Positions 43,554 to 51,737 of a DNA stretch of 51,737 nt are shown one piece after another. The stretch is from an uncultured Chitinophagaceae bacterium. GTDB taxonomy: Bacteria > Bacteroidota > Bacteroidia > Chitinophagales > Chitinophagaceae. Location of the stretch: the NCBI GenBank assembly GCA_903870685.1, contig CAIQDX010000021.1, forward strand, positions 1-51,737. Reading direction: 5' to 3'. The notes under the pieces are model-generated. The model was not told the origin of the DNA and searched no databases. It was given only the letters and a program-made list of their open reading frames with translations. Positions within the stretch are counted from its first letter, which is position 1. Each line of letters starts with the position of its first letter. Made by a program: the position numbers and the translations under genes.

Positions 43554-44945
43554 TTAATCTTTCACTTTAATTTCCCACTCATAAATTTTGTCTTGGGCTG
43601 CCCTTGCATCAGCAGCATCAGGGGCTAATTTTAAATACGAATTCATTTGGCCAATTGCTTTTTTATACTCCCTAGTTGTTGAATACAACATAGCCAGATT
43701 AAAATGAGCAAAAGGATAATATGGTGTTATGCCTAATGCTAATTGGTATTTTTCAATTGCATCATTATAATTTTTTTCTTCTACCATACTAGTTGCCTGA
43801 ACAGTAAACCTTCTCACATACTCAGGTATAATTGGTTTAACTTTTAATTTTGGATAGATATAATACATCTTCGAAACAATTGTATCAAGTATCACTTTAT
43901 CATCCTTATTTAAATTTAGTGCATACCCCCATGCTAATTGCAATTTCTCAAAAGCAGATGTTAGAGAAATTTCTAAAAGAGATTTTGATGTAATAGACTT
44001 TGAATCATCTAAATTAAAATTTGCGTCTTCAATATATCGGCGGGCTTGTTTGCGTCTTAAATCGGTATCATAAAAGTCTAGCTGATGTTCCCCTGAAAAA
44101 AAAGTTTTAATTGAAGGATCGTATTCTGCAAATTTTGAATAAACATACATTGCCTTTTCTTTTTCTCCCATTTTAAAATAACAAGTGCCAAGTTGAAATT
44201 GTTGTTGATAATATTTTGGATTCTTTGCTAAAAAAATTTCATAATCTTTTGCGGCTTCTTGATATTTATCTTGATCAAAATAACATCCTCCTCTCCAATA
44301 AAAAAGAAAAATATCATTTGGATTATATTTTATGGATTGAGTGAAATCTTCAGCGGCTTCATTCATTTTTTTTGCAAAAAAATTGCATTTACCTCTACCC
44401 CAATAACCAAGATAATAAGGTGTTACATTATTATTTCCCCCTTTAACCGTTGTTAGTTTAGTAGTTCCGGGTGCTCCCGCTTTTTTATCAGATTTAGTAA
44501 CGAAAGTTGTGTAATCGGCGATAGCTTGATTATATAATTCTTGTTTTTCAAATAAGCTTGCTCTTGTATAATAAAATTCCCAATTTTTATGATCCAGACT
44601 GATAGCTTTATCTATATCAGTCATTGCCTCCTTCATTTTATTTATTTTGCTGTATGACAATGAACGACTTCGATATGCTTCAGTATTATTTGGATCTTTC
44701 TTAATTACTGCAGAATAATAATTAATGGCAGTGTCGTATTTGCCAGCTGCATACATATTATTTCCGCTACTTAAATCAATTTGAGTATAATAACTTGTCG
44801 GTACACATCCGTAAATTAAAAACAATGAGAACACGATGATATAAAATATTTTTTTGGGAAAATAAGTGCCTTTGTAAAAGTCTGTGGATGATTTTGATTT
44901 TAAATTAATTCTCTGATTATTATTGTAATCTTTAATCGTTTTCAT
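43554..44945 (-). CDS. TPR-repeat lipoprotein
   Basis: 463 residues. An unusually long N-terminal region is followed by a hydrophobic stretch ending I-Y-G-C, so Cys47 would be the lipidation site. At least seven TPR-like units follow, in two blocks (about 55-270 and 385-460), for example YDTAINYYSAVIKKDPNNTEAY and YQEAAKDYEIFLAKNPKYY, separated by a less regular stretch. TPR lipoproteins act as protein-binding scaffolds in envelope assemblies. Together with the Cys/Gln-rich gene downstream it probably forms a two-gene operon. No close family is recognisable. Confidence 0.82.
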   Translation of the reverse strand: MKTIKDYNNNQRINLKSKSSTDFYKGTYFPKKIFYIIVFSLFLIYGCVPTSYYTQIDLSSGNNMYAAGKYDTAINYYSAVIKKDPNNTEAYRSRSLSYSKINKMKEAMTDIDKAISLDHKNWEFYYTRASLFEKQELYNQAIADYTTFVTKSDKKAGAPGTTKLTTVKGGNNNVTPYYLGYWGRGKCNFFAKKMNEAAEDFTQSIKYNPNDIFLFYWRGGCYFDQDKYQEAAKDYEIFLAKNPKYYQQQFQLGTCYFKMGEKEKAMYVYSKFAEYDPSIKTFFSGEHQLDFYDTDLRRKQARRYIEDANFNLDDSKSITSKSLLEISLTSAFEKLQLAWGYALNLNKDDKVILDTIVSKMYYIYPKLKVKPIIPEYVRRFTVQATSMVEEKNYNDAIEKYQLALGITPYYPFAHFNLAMLYSTTREYKKAIGQMNSYLKLAPDAADARAAQDKIYEWEIKVKD

Positions 44946-45253
44946 AAACCATTTTTTTACATCGTTAGACTAAAAATGTTTTTAAAAGACTCAAGCAATA
45001 AAAATATTCTCCCGTTAAAAAATTTTTCTATGCAAGTATATCGAAAAATAACAAAGGCAGCAATGAGTTTAATCATAGATTCTATACTTCTTTTTCAATA
45101 GTCAATAGTCACAGATATTGAGAAATATTGAACAATTTCTTTTATCATTATTCTAAAAAAATTGAGTATTGTTTTTTGTTACGAGCTGTTGTATTTTAAT
45201 GAAGCAGTTGTTGCGTCGCACTCTTCAACTGAGAATCAATGTGGAATTGATCT
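44946..45253. other. 308-bp spacer between the TPR lipoprotein and the Wzi-like gene
   Basis: AT-rich. It holds the upstream region of the lipoprotein gene and, at 45171-45245, a long copy of the dispersed repeat. No ORF or RNA gene seen. Confidence 0.5.
45171..45245 (+). repeat. Dispersed intergenic repeat, locus 12 (long copy, right border)
   Basis: GTTTTTTGTTACGAGCTG, TGTATTTTAATGAAGCA, core GTTGCGTCGCACTCTTCAAC (45210-45229) and AATGTGGA. It has about nine differences from locus 11 over 75 bp and ends 8 bp before the stop codon of the Wzi-like gene. Confidence 0.85.
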
Positions 45254-46954
45254 TTAAAACTCAAAATCCCTTCTGGCAATATTAAATCTGAAACCAAGTG
45301 TAAAATAAAAGTCATTTCTTGCAATTTGGTTTTGCACATCATATTTCCGGTAAGTTGTATTTCCATCAATGAAGACACCAGGAATTACTTCATAAGAAGC
45401 CGTAAAAGAACCCATCATTGTTCTTGCTAAAATGCCCGAACCAATTTTTAAACCATAATCTCTAGCTCGCGATAAATAACTTCGAAAAATATCAGAGCCC
45501 ATATTTAATCCTGCAGAATCTAATCCCTGTTCATTATAAAAAATCTTTGCAGTCAAATATAGTTTAGGTATGGGTTGCAATTTTGCAATAGCAATAAACT
45601 CTCTGAAACTCGCTCCCAGCGGGTGCGCCAGCGGTTGATTGTAATTTGTAAATCCAATTACACTATCTCTTGCAGTATAAGTATAAGGGCGAACTAAATT
45701 GGCTTCAAATTGTAAATCAAAATTATAAATTCCAAAAGCATCAATATATTTCATGCCCAATTGTGCGCCTTGTTTATTCTCCCAAAAACCATGACCGTAA
45801 TTAAGAATTTCTTTAGTAATAAATTCACTAAACAATACTTGTCCATAAAACTGAACATTCTTTACAGCATTATATCTAAAATCAAAACCAATACTTGTTT
45901 TGCCGTAATTGCCATCATCTTGTTCCAAGGATTTATAAATAATAAATGGATTTAAATAATCTAGCTTAACTCCATTTTTTCCATTCTCCGTTGAGTTTTC
46001 ATAAAATCCCAAATTAAATCTTTTCGAAACCTGCCAGCTTAAATGATGAATGCCAATATAATTTTTTGGAAGCGCTTGTGGAACACTTTGTGTTATGGTA
46101 TCAAAGGGCTGAGTTGTTTGTGCAAAAATGCTTTCATAATTTACTTTTCCAATATGCATCTTAAATCGCAGATAATAATAATTACTGCTGAAATCACTTA
46201 AGAATAAACTTCTGTATCCATTGCCAATAAATAATTTATCGTAAGCAACTAACAGATCAAAAAATTTACCGGTGTTAACGCTAATACCTCCATGTGCATC
46301 TAAATGATCGTATCCTGATTGTTGATACGGTTTAAAAAAACCATATCCCGGTAGGGCTTTATTATTGGCAATATATTCCTGTACATATAATGGATCTTTT
46401 TCCTGATTCTCCGTCAGTGTTGTATAAAACCCAATGGCATTCGCAACGGAACCTCTTAATACAACACCACGTGCGTTTACATACAAACTCTTATTTCCTT
46501 CAGTACTTTTTCCACCCTGAATAGTAAAAATAGGATCCATCACAAAAGAATAATCTTTTGTTTTTACCGAGACCAAGTGAGCAGATGTTGGATACAACCC
46601 TGTATAATTTGGTTTCCGTTTGGATAAAAAACTATATTTCGGATCGGTTGTCCAATCGGCATTGCTGATTAAAAAATTTTTAATGCTGACTTCATCTACA
46701 TCAGTCAATTCTAAATTTGGATATAATCCCTTTTGATAATTTGAGTAAATCTGTTCAACTCTTTGCGTCATCACTTTTCGATTGTATGGTTTTACTGTTG
46801 TAAAACGAAGCAAAGAATCATTCACTAATTTAATTTCCAGCCTTTCTAAAATATTATATTGTTTATCGTTAAGATTGATATTATCTGACTGAGCAGCTGA
46901 ACGAATAGTAATAAAACTAATCGATAATAAAACCAATGAACGCAAACATTTCAT
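45254..46954 (-). CDS. Wzi/RemB-like outer-membrane beta-barrel protein
   Basis: 566 residues: a signal peptide (ending near IRSAAQ, residue 22), a helical N-terminal part, then a large barrel with alternating aromatic strands and a terminal Phe (RRDFEF). The segment KLFIGNGYRSLFLSDFSSNYYYLRF resembles the capsule-assembly Wzi family and the gliding protein RemB of flavobacteria. Wzi-type proteins hold capsule at the cell surface; RemB is a cell-surface motility protein. No capsule genes are adjacent, so the role is open. A -7 box lies 21 bp before the ATG. Confidence 0.68.
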   Translation of the reverse strand: MKCLRSLVLLSISFITIRSAAQSDNINLNDKQYNILERLEIKLVNDSLLRFTTVKPYNRKVMTQRVEQIYSNYQKGLYPNLELTDVDEVSIKNFLISNADWTTDPKYSFLSKRKPNYTGLYPTSAHLVSVKTKDYSFVMDPIFTIQGGKSTEGNKSLYVNARGVVLRGSVANAIGFYTTLTENQEKDPLYVQEYIANNKALPGYGFFKPYQQSGYDHLDAHGGISVNTGKFFDLLVAYDKLFIGNGYRSLFLSDFSSNYYYLRFKMHIGKVNYESIFAQTTQPFDTITQSVPQALPKNYIGIHHLSWQVSKRFNLGFYENSTENGKNGVKLDYLNPFIIYKSLEQDDGNYGKTSIGFDFRYNAVKNVQFYGQVLFSEFITKEILNYGHGFWENKQGAQLGMKYIDAFGIYNFDLQFEANLVRPYTYTARDSVIGFTNYNQPLAHPLGASFREFIAIAKLQPIPKLYLTAKIFYNEQGLDSAGLNMGSDIFRSYLSRARDYGLKIGSGILARTMMGSFTASYEVIPGVFIDGNTTYRKYDVQNQIARNDFYFTLGFRFNIARRDFEF

Positions 46955-46974
46955 AATCTTGTGAATTGATATTT

Positions 46975-46982
46975 CAAAAATA
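46975..46982 (-). promoter_or_regulatory. -7 box of the Wzi-like gene
   Basis: Reads TATTTTTG on the minus strand. The spacer to divergent pyrC is only 35 bp, so the two promoters must overlap, and the -33 region of this one falls in the pyrC coding start. Confidence 0.45.
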
Positions 46983-46989
46983 AGATAAG

Positions 46990-48330
46990 ATGAAGACTTA
47001 CCTCATAAAAGATGCATGTATTATTAATGAGTCGAAAAGATTGTTTGCTGATGTCTTGATTAAAAATAAACGAATCGAAAAGATTGCAACTAATATCAGC
47101 ACTAAAGAAGCCGTTGTTGAAATCAATGCCACCAATCAATATTTATTACCTGGTGTTATCGACGATCAGGTTCATTTTCGCGAACCCGGATTAACACATA
47201 AAGCAACTATTTACACCGAAGCAAAAGCAGCGGTGGTAGGTGGTGTAACGAGTTTTATGGAAATGCCAAATACCAATCCACCTGCATTAACGCAAGAATT
47301 ATTAGAAGAGAAATATTCCATTGCAAAAAAATCTTCATTAGCTAATTATTCTTTTTTCATGGGCACTTCGAATAATAATTATGAAGAAGTGATGAAAACC
47401 AACAAAAAGAAAAATGAAGTAGGTGGTATAAAAATTTTCATGGGTTCATCTACCGGAAATTTATTGGTAGATAATTCGTTAATGCTTGATAAAGTTTTTG
47501 CCGGCAGCGAACTATTAATTGCCACACATTGCGAAGAAGAAAGTTTAATAAAAAATAATCTTGAAAAATTAAAATCAAGAAAACAAATTTTAGAAGCATC
47601 CGATCATCCAATTATTCGCAATGAAGAAGTATGTTTTGAATCTTCTTTTAAGGCTATTCAATTTGCAAAAAAATATGATAGTCGTTTACATATTCTGCAT
47701 ATCAGTACCGAAAAAGAATTGCAATTGTTTGGTAATATGATCCCACTAAAAGATAAAAAAATCACTGCCGAAGTTTGCGTGCATCATTTACATTTTACTG
47801 CCGATGATTATGCAAGATTAGGTAATCAAATAAAATGTAATCCTGCCATCAAATCATCCAATAATAAAGATGCTTTGTGGAAAGCCTTGCTGGATGGACG
47901 TTTGGATGTTATTGCTACCGATCATGCGCCACATACATGGGAAGAAAAAAATGAACCGTACGAGAAAGCACATGCAGGTTTGCCATTGGTTCAACACTCA
48001 TTACAATTAATGTTGCATTATGTAAAAGAAGAAAAAATAAGTTTAGAAAAAATGGTGGAAAAAATGAGCCATGCTGTTGCCGAATGTTTTCAAATTAAAG
48101 AACGTGGTTTTATTCGTGAAGGATATTTTGCTGATTTGGTTTTGGTTGATATGAATAAAAGTCAAACTGTTTCGAAAGAAAATATTTTATACAAATGCGG
48201 ATGGAGTCCGTTGGAAGGATTTACTTTTCCTGCCACTATAAAAAATACTTTTGTAAACGGACATTTAGTTTATGGAAATAATGTGTTTGATGAATCTCAG
48301 TTTGGAGAAAGAATAAAATTTGACAGATAG
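46990..48330 (+). CDS. pyrC: Dihydroorotase
   Basis: Closes carbamoyl-aspartate to dihydroorotate in pyrimidine synthesis. 446 residues of the type I amidohydrolase group. Motifs are LPGVIDDQVHFREPGLTHKA (metal site), FMEMPNTNPPA, GGIKIFMGSSTGN with the lysine that is carbamylated in the family, LIATHCEEE, LHILHISTEKEL, and VIATDHAPHTWEEK with the catalytic Asp. The first His of the usual HxH is Gln (DDQVHF), which I recall from the Porphyromonas gingivalis homologue, so it is a lineage trait. It stands 35 bp from the divergent Wzi-like gene, and the MutS-like gene follows after 24 bp. Confidence 0.93.
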   Translation: MKTYLIKDACIINESKRLFADVLIKNKRIEKIATNISTKEAVVEINATNQYLLPGVIDDQVHFREPGLTHKATIYTEAKAAVVGGVTSFMEMPNTNPPALTQELLEEKYSIAKKSSLANYSFFMGTSNNNYEEVMKTNKKKNEVGGIKIFMGSSTGNLLVDNSLMLDKVFAGSELLIATHCEEESLIKNNLEKLKSRKQILEASDHPIIRNEEVCFESSFKAIQFAKKYDSRLHILHISTEKELQLFGNMIPLKDKKITAEVCVHHLHFTADDYARLGNQIKCNPAIKSSNNKDALWKALLDGRLDVIATDHAPHTWEEKNEPYEKAHAGLPLVQHSLQLMLHYVKEEKISLEKMVEKMSHAVAECFQIKERGFIREGYFADLVLVDMNKSQTVSKENILYKCGWSPLEGFTFPATIKNTFVNGHLVYGNNVFDESQFGERIKFDR

Positions 48331-48354
48331 GCTATAAACTTTCGAATTCAAAAT

Positions 48355-49668
48355 ATGCATGTAGATAAAACAACTTTACACGATCTATCTATTTTTCATC
48401 ACGATGAAGAGCAATCTGTTTTTCATCATCTCAACTTTACACAATCCAATGGCGGCAGAGAACATCTGCGAAGCATTTTACATAAACCGTTAAATTCTAT
48501 TAAAGCCATTAAAGATGTGCAGCTAACAATTACACAATTAATGGCGGTTGAAGATCATTGGCCTTATAATATTACCAACGGAACAGTAATGGTGGTTGAA
48601 AAATTTTATGATACACCACTCGAATCATTTCCACACGGCTCTTCTTTTATAGAAAGTTGGTTCTATAAAATAATGAATGGCCCCGATTATTCTCTTACCA
48701 AATATTCTGTTGAACATTTTATTGGTTTTTTTAAGGGCTTAGAACAAATTTCAATTTTATTATCACAACCAAAAAGCATTATGTTACAAACTTATTTGGC
48801 AAGGGTTGATATGTTGCTGAAAAATCATAACATACAGGAAATGCTTCGTTTCGAAAAAGATAAAAAATTATCACCTGAAGAAGTGTTGAGATTTGGAAGA
48901 TTTTTAAAAAATCATTTCGACCAAAAAACTATTGAATTAATTGATATTTATAGTAAGCTCGATGCATATTTAAGTTTAGCGATTGCCTGCAAAAAATATA
49001 ATTTTAATTTTCCGGATTTTGAAGAAACGGATATGCCATTTTTTGAAGCCGAAAATTTATTTCATGTTCAATTAACAACTCCTGTTTCTTATAATGTTTG
49101 CTTGAATAATGAAAAGAATTTTTTATTCCTAACCGGCGCAAACATGGGCGGCAAAAGCACTTTCATTAAAGCGATGGGCATAGGTGTTTATCTGGCACAT
49201 CTCGGTATGGGTGTGCCTGCAACAAAAATGCGATTGAGTTTTTTTGATGGTATTTTAAGTAACATTCAGGTGGTTGATAATATTGTAAAAGGTGAAAGTT
49301 TTTTTTACAACGAAGTGCAACGTATTAAAAGCACTGTTGAAAAAATAAGTGATGGCAAAAAATGGTTGATATTAATTGATGAATTATTTAAAGGAACCAA
49401 CCAACAGGATGCCGTTAAATGCAGCATCACGGTTATTGAAGGTTTGCGTAAAATGAATAATGCATTGTTTGTATTGTCAACACATTTATACGAAATTGGT
49501 GAGGCTTTAAAGCAACATAAAAATATTCAGTTCCAATATTTCGAAACAAGTATTATTGATGATCAACTTGTTTTTAGTTATCAATTAAAAGAAGGAATCA
49601 GCAACGACCGTTTGGGTTATTTAATTTTGAAAAAAGAAGGTGTTGTTGACATGCTGAATAAATTATAA
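48355..49668 (+). CDS. MutS-like ATPase lacking the mismatch-recognition domains
   Basis: 437 residues with a helical lever/core region (about 1-240) and the MutS-type ABC ATPase: Walker A TGANMGGKST near 260-269, the glycine-rich loop GESFFYNEV, Walker B LILIDELFKGT near 340-350, and a switch His in VLSTHLYEI. The N-terminal mismatch-binding and connector domains of true MutS are absent, so a role in ordinary mismatch repair is unlikely. Such short MutS-related proteins are common in Bacteroidetes and of unknown function. It follows pyrC by 24 bp and may be co-transcribed with it. Confidence 0.88.
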   Translation: MHVDKTTLHDLSIFHHDEEQSVFHHLNFTQSNGGREHLRSILHKPLNSIKAIKDVQLTITQLMAVEDHWPYNITNGTVMVVEKFYDTPLESFPHGSSFIESWFYKIMNGPDYSLTKYSVEHFIGFFKGLEQISILLSQPKSIMLQTYLARVDMLLKNHNIQEMLRFEKDKKLSPEEVLRFGRFLKNHFDQKTIELIDIYSKLDAYLSLAIACKKYNFNFPDFEETDMPFFEAENLFHVQLTTPVSYNVCLNNEKNFLFLTGANMGGKSTFIKAMGIGVYLAHLGMGVPATKMRLSFFDGILSNIQVVDNIVKGESFFYNEVQRIKSTVEKISDGKKWLILIDELFKGTNQQDAVKCSITVIEGLRKMNNALFVLSTHLYEIGEALKQHKNIQFQYFETSIIDDQLVFSYQLKEGISNDRLGYLILKKEGVVDMLNKL

Positions 49669-49741
49669 TTTATTGTCAATCTTCCTTAATTTTATTACTG
49701 CATTTATTTTGCATTGCATTTCTCCCCCATGTTGAATGATG

Positions 49742-49790
49742 TTCTGAACGTTGAAGTGAGTGACACAACAGAAGCATCATAGTAATTCAT
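49742..49790 (-). repeat. Dispersed intergenic repeat, locus 13 (diverged core subtype)
   Basis: Plus strand GTTGAAGTGAGTGACACAAC (49750-49769), identical to the second core at locus 2, followed by AGAAGCATCAT. It lies between the MutS-like gene and comM. Confidence 0.75.
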
Positions 49791-49813
49791 AAGTTGACTA
49801 AATAAAAAATATC

Positions 49814-50872
49814 ATGCTTGTCAAAACCTTTGGCAGTGCGGTTTACGGCGTTGAAGCCATTGCTATTACCATTGAAGTAAATGTTAGTAACGGACAAGGT
49901 TATCACATTGTTGGCTTGCCTGATAATGCCGTGAAAGAAAGTTTACAACGCACCGAAGCTGCCATAAAAACCAACCATTTCGAAATGCCACGAACTAAAA
50001 TTGTGGTAAACATGGCACCGGCAGATATTAAAAAAAGTGGCTCTGCATTTGATCTTCCAATCACCATTGGTGTACTTGGTGCTAGCGAGCAAATTGAAGA
50101 ACCGGAACGATTAAAAGATTATGTGATGATGGGCGAATTAAGTTTGGATGGAACAGTACAATCAATTAAAGGTGCATTACCAATTGCTATTCAGGCAAGA
50201 CGTGATGGATTTAAAGGATTGATCGTTCCGAAAGTAAATGCACGTGAAGCTGCTATGGTAAATAATATAAATGTTTATGGGGTAGAACATTTAAATGATG
50301 TTGTTGAATTTTTAAAAGATGAAAATTATTTACAACCATTAATAATTAATACAAGAGAAGAATTTTTTTCGAATCAATATGAATTTGATCATGATTTCAG
50401 TGATGTGAAAGGACAAGAAAATATTAAACGTGCGTTAGAAATTGCAGCAGCTGGTGGACATAATGCCATTTTAATTGGTCCGCCCGGTGCCGGGAAAACC
50501 ATGCTGGCAAAGCGTTTGCCAACTATTCTTCCACCATTGAGTTTGCATGAAGCATTGGAAACAACAAAGATTCACAGTGTTGCAGGAAAGTTACCCGAGA
50601 ATGCTTCATTGATTTCTAAACGACCATTTCGTTCTCCACATCATACTATTTCTGATGCGGGATTAATTGGTGGTGGAAGTATTCCGCAGCCCGGAGAAAT
50701 TTCGTTGGCGCATAACGGTGTTTTATTTTTAGATGAATTACCCGAATTTAAAAGAACAGTTTTAGAAGTGATGCGTCAACCGATGGAAGAAAGAAAAGTA
50801 ACCATCAGCCGTGCAAAAATTGCATTGGATTTTCCTGCAAATTTTATGTTGATCGCTTCAATGAATCCTTGA
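49814..50872 (+). pseudogene. comM: comM (YifB/Mg-chelatase-like ATPase), interrupted by an integrated element
   Basis: ComM is a helicase that helps integrate DNA taken up in transformation. This 352-codon fragment has the N-terminal Lon/ChlI-like domain (about 1-165) and most of the AAA+ domain: Walker A GPPGAGKT at 222-229, Walker [11 protein letters not shown] near 303-312, and the sensor stretch ending MLIASMNP. Intact proteins are about 510 residues and continue from there with a Cys-Pro-Cys-Gly motif and a C-terminal domain. Here the frame hits TGA exactly at that point, and an opposing serine recombinase gene follows. The missing third should lie beyond the far end of the element, outside this window. 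Confidence 0.9.
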
Positions 50873-51737
50873 TTCCACGTTGCTTTTTTCCGCCATTTAG
50901 AGGAAGAGTATGAGAAGGAGTGTATGAAAGAGTGATATTTATTGAATCTGAATTGATTACGATCTTTTCAGTTATGGTTTCAATAATAGTACGCTTTTCT
51001 TCGAAAGGTAATTCCGGCCATCTTGAATAAAGGTCTTTAGCTTCTTGGATAATTGTGTCATTAGACAAGTATTGAATTTTCAGGAAATCCATTTCAGCTT
51101 CCAGTTCCGGCATTTGCTTCTCAATCTGCCTTAAACGCTGTTCTGCGGGTCTATAGACCTTGGCAAAGTCATCTTTTGAGAATTCCCCCTCTACCCTCAG
51201 AGAAAGCCATTTTTCGACATCTTTAGTCAATTTTTCATATTCTTCGTTAACAGCTTTCAAAAGCTCCTCTTTGTCCTTAATTGCATTCTCTGCCTTACCA
51301 TTAATCGTATCTATATCACCGTCAGTTAACAGAAATGATTTTAATTGGTCATGATAGATTTCATCTAAATCAGGAACAGTGATTTTTCGTTTACAGGCTT
51401 TGCATTTATAAACTGGAGATTCTGTAAAGACATACATTTTCTTGCCGCAAGTACAATAAACATAACCGGAAAGAAGGTGTGCAACTCTTGGGCCAACACT
51501 ACTCCTTTTTCTTTCCTGTTGATCCAATATTGCATTGCATTCATTCCAAAGTTCTTCCGAGATTATTGCCGGACATTCTACTCTAATCCATTCAGATTCC
51601 GGTTTAATTGTCCAATGTTTCTTTTCACCAAGTGACTTTGTATAATTTGCTATTCGTATTCCTTTTGCTGAAGTATCACGCAATAATCTTCCAATAGTTG
51701 TGTCTGAAAATTCTGAATTATTTCTTGTTCTAAACCC
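50844..51737 (-). CDS. Large serine recombinase, C-terminal part (truncated by window edge)
   Basis: The frame is open to the window edge: 297 codons with no start visible. The beginning, [21 protein letters not shown], matches the recombinase (DNA-binding) domain of large serine integrases. Next is a zinc ribbon, [12 protein letters not shown] with CKACKRK, then a long coiled coil (about [20 protein letters not shown] to [15 protein letters not shown]), the usual C-terminal layout. The catalytic N-terminal resolvase domain should lie outside. The gene points towards the comM junction and its stop codon (50844-50846) lies in antisense comM. It is the likely integrase of the element that split comM. 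Confidence 0.9.
   Translation of the reverse strand, partial: GFRTRNNSEFSDTTIGRLLRDTSAKGIRIANYTKSLGEKKHWTIKPESEWIRVECPAIISEELWNECNAILDQQERKRSSVGPRVAHLLSGYVYCTCGKKMYVFTESPVYKCKACKRKITVPDLDEIYHDQLKSFLLTDGDIDTINGKAENAIKDKEELLKAVNEEYEKLTKDVEKWLSLRVEGEFSKDDFAKVYRPAEQRLRQIEKQMPELEAEMDFLKIQYLSNDTIIQEAKDLYSRWPELPFEEKRTIIETITEKIVINSDSINITLSYTPSHTLPLNGGKKQRGIKDSLKRST
50862..50878. mobile_element. Junction (att site) between comM and the integrated element
   Basis: The comM reading frame is normal through ATGAATCCTTG, where homologues continue with codons for Cys-Pro-Cys-Gly. Here the sequence changes to ATTCCACG. The crossover therefore lies at or just after CCTTG (about 50867-50871). Exact core bases cannot be set without the other end or an empty site. 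Confidence 0.65.

Noticed and set aside
46990-48330. Gln in place of the first metal-binding His of dihydroorotase as a defect
   Set aside because: I recall the same IDDQVHF sequence in the Porphyromonas gingivalis enzyme, so it is a lineage trait.
7056-49790. Dispersed repeats as a CRISPR array
   Set aside because: Copies are kilobases apart in both orientations, with no spacers of equal size and no cas genes.

Overview
The window looks like chromosomal DNA of a low-GC Bacteroidetes bacterium, most probably in or near the Chitinophagaceae. Evidence: a SusC/SusD transporter pair, PorT of the type IX secretion system, Bat aerotolerance proteins, a Bacteroidetes-type dihydroorotase and long-insert IspG, a futalosine-route menaquinone gene (mqnC), and promoter -7 boxes of the form TAnnTTTG. 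Coding is dense and mostly housekeeping. I saw no rRNA, tRNA, CRISPR array or complete prophage.

Layout. 1-5.1 kb: susD and susC on the minus strand. 5.1-5.7 kb: AT-rich divergent spacer with a likely small RNA. 5.7-13.1 kb (plus): radA, a comF-type phosphoribosyltransferase, a glutathione-peroxidase homologue, DNA polymerase III delta', a PSP1/RicT protein, and a threonine/serine exporter split over two genes. 13.3-22.9 kb (minus): an unknown secreted protein, an M3 oligopeptidase, a SWIM-SNF2 helicase, ComB, IspG. 23-29 kb: a secreted alpha/beta hydrolase (plus), then batC, batB, a class D beta-lactamase, kbl and mqnC (minus). 29.1-33.3 kb (plus): an aspartyl protease with PDZ domain, a pair of M16 peptidases, a small membrane protein. 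33.4-37.9 kb (minus): a CBU_0592-like membrane protein, a cystathionine gamma-synthase-type enzyme, AcpH, a secreted hydrolase, SdpI and its ArsR-type repressor SdpR with a visible operator. 38.2-41.9 kb: a PepSY-like secreted protein, a polysaccharide deacetylase, a methyltransferase, ubiE/menG overlapping porT. 42-47 kb (minus): two unknown envelope genes and a Wzi/RemB-like outer-membrane barrel. 47-50.9 kb (plus): dihydroorotase, a MutS-like ATPase, and comM, which is cut off by an inserted element whose large serine recombinase runs off the right edge.

How genes work together. MqnC and UbiE/MenG both serve menaquinone synthesis. SusCD, PorT, the Wzi-like barrel and several signal-peptide proteins serve the outer membrane. 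RadA, ComF and ComM are linked to recombination and DNA uptake. SdpR and SdpI form a self-regulated immunity-type operon, probably extended by a hydrolase and AcpH.

The most unusual layer is not in the genes. A 20-bp core (GTTGCGTCGCACTCTTGTAC and a diverged form) recurs 12 times, plus three broken copies, always between genes. Two copies with 75-bp similarity bracket the two unknown envelope genes like a cassette. Another copy forms the arms of a 120-bp palindrome. A second repeat family occurs both in that palindrome and in frame inside ispG. Other points of interest are the candidate small RNA upstream of radA, a helically phased CCACA array, and the recombinase that takes its last codons and stop from antisense comM.
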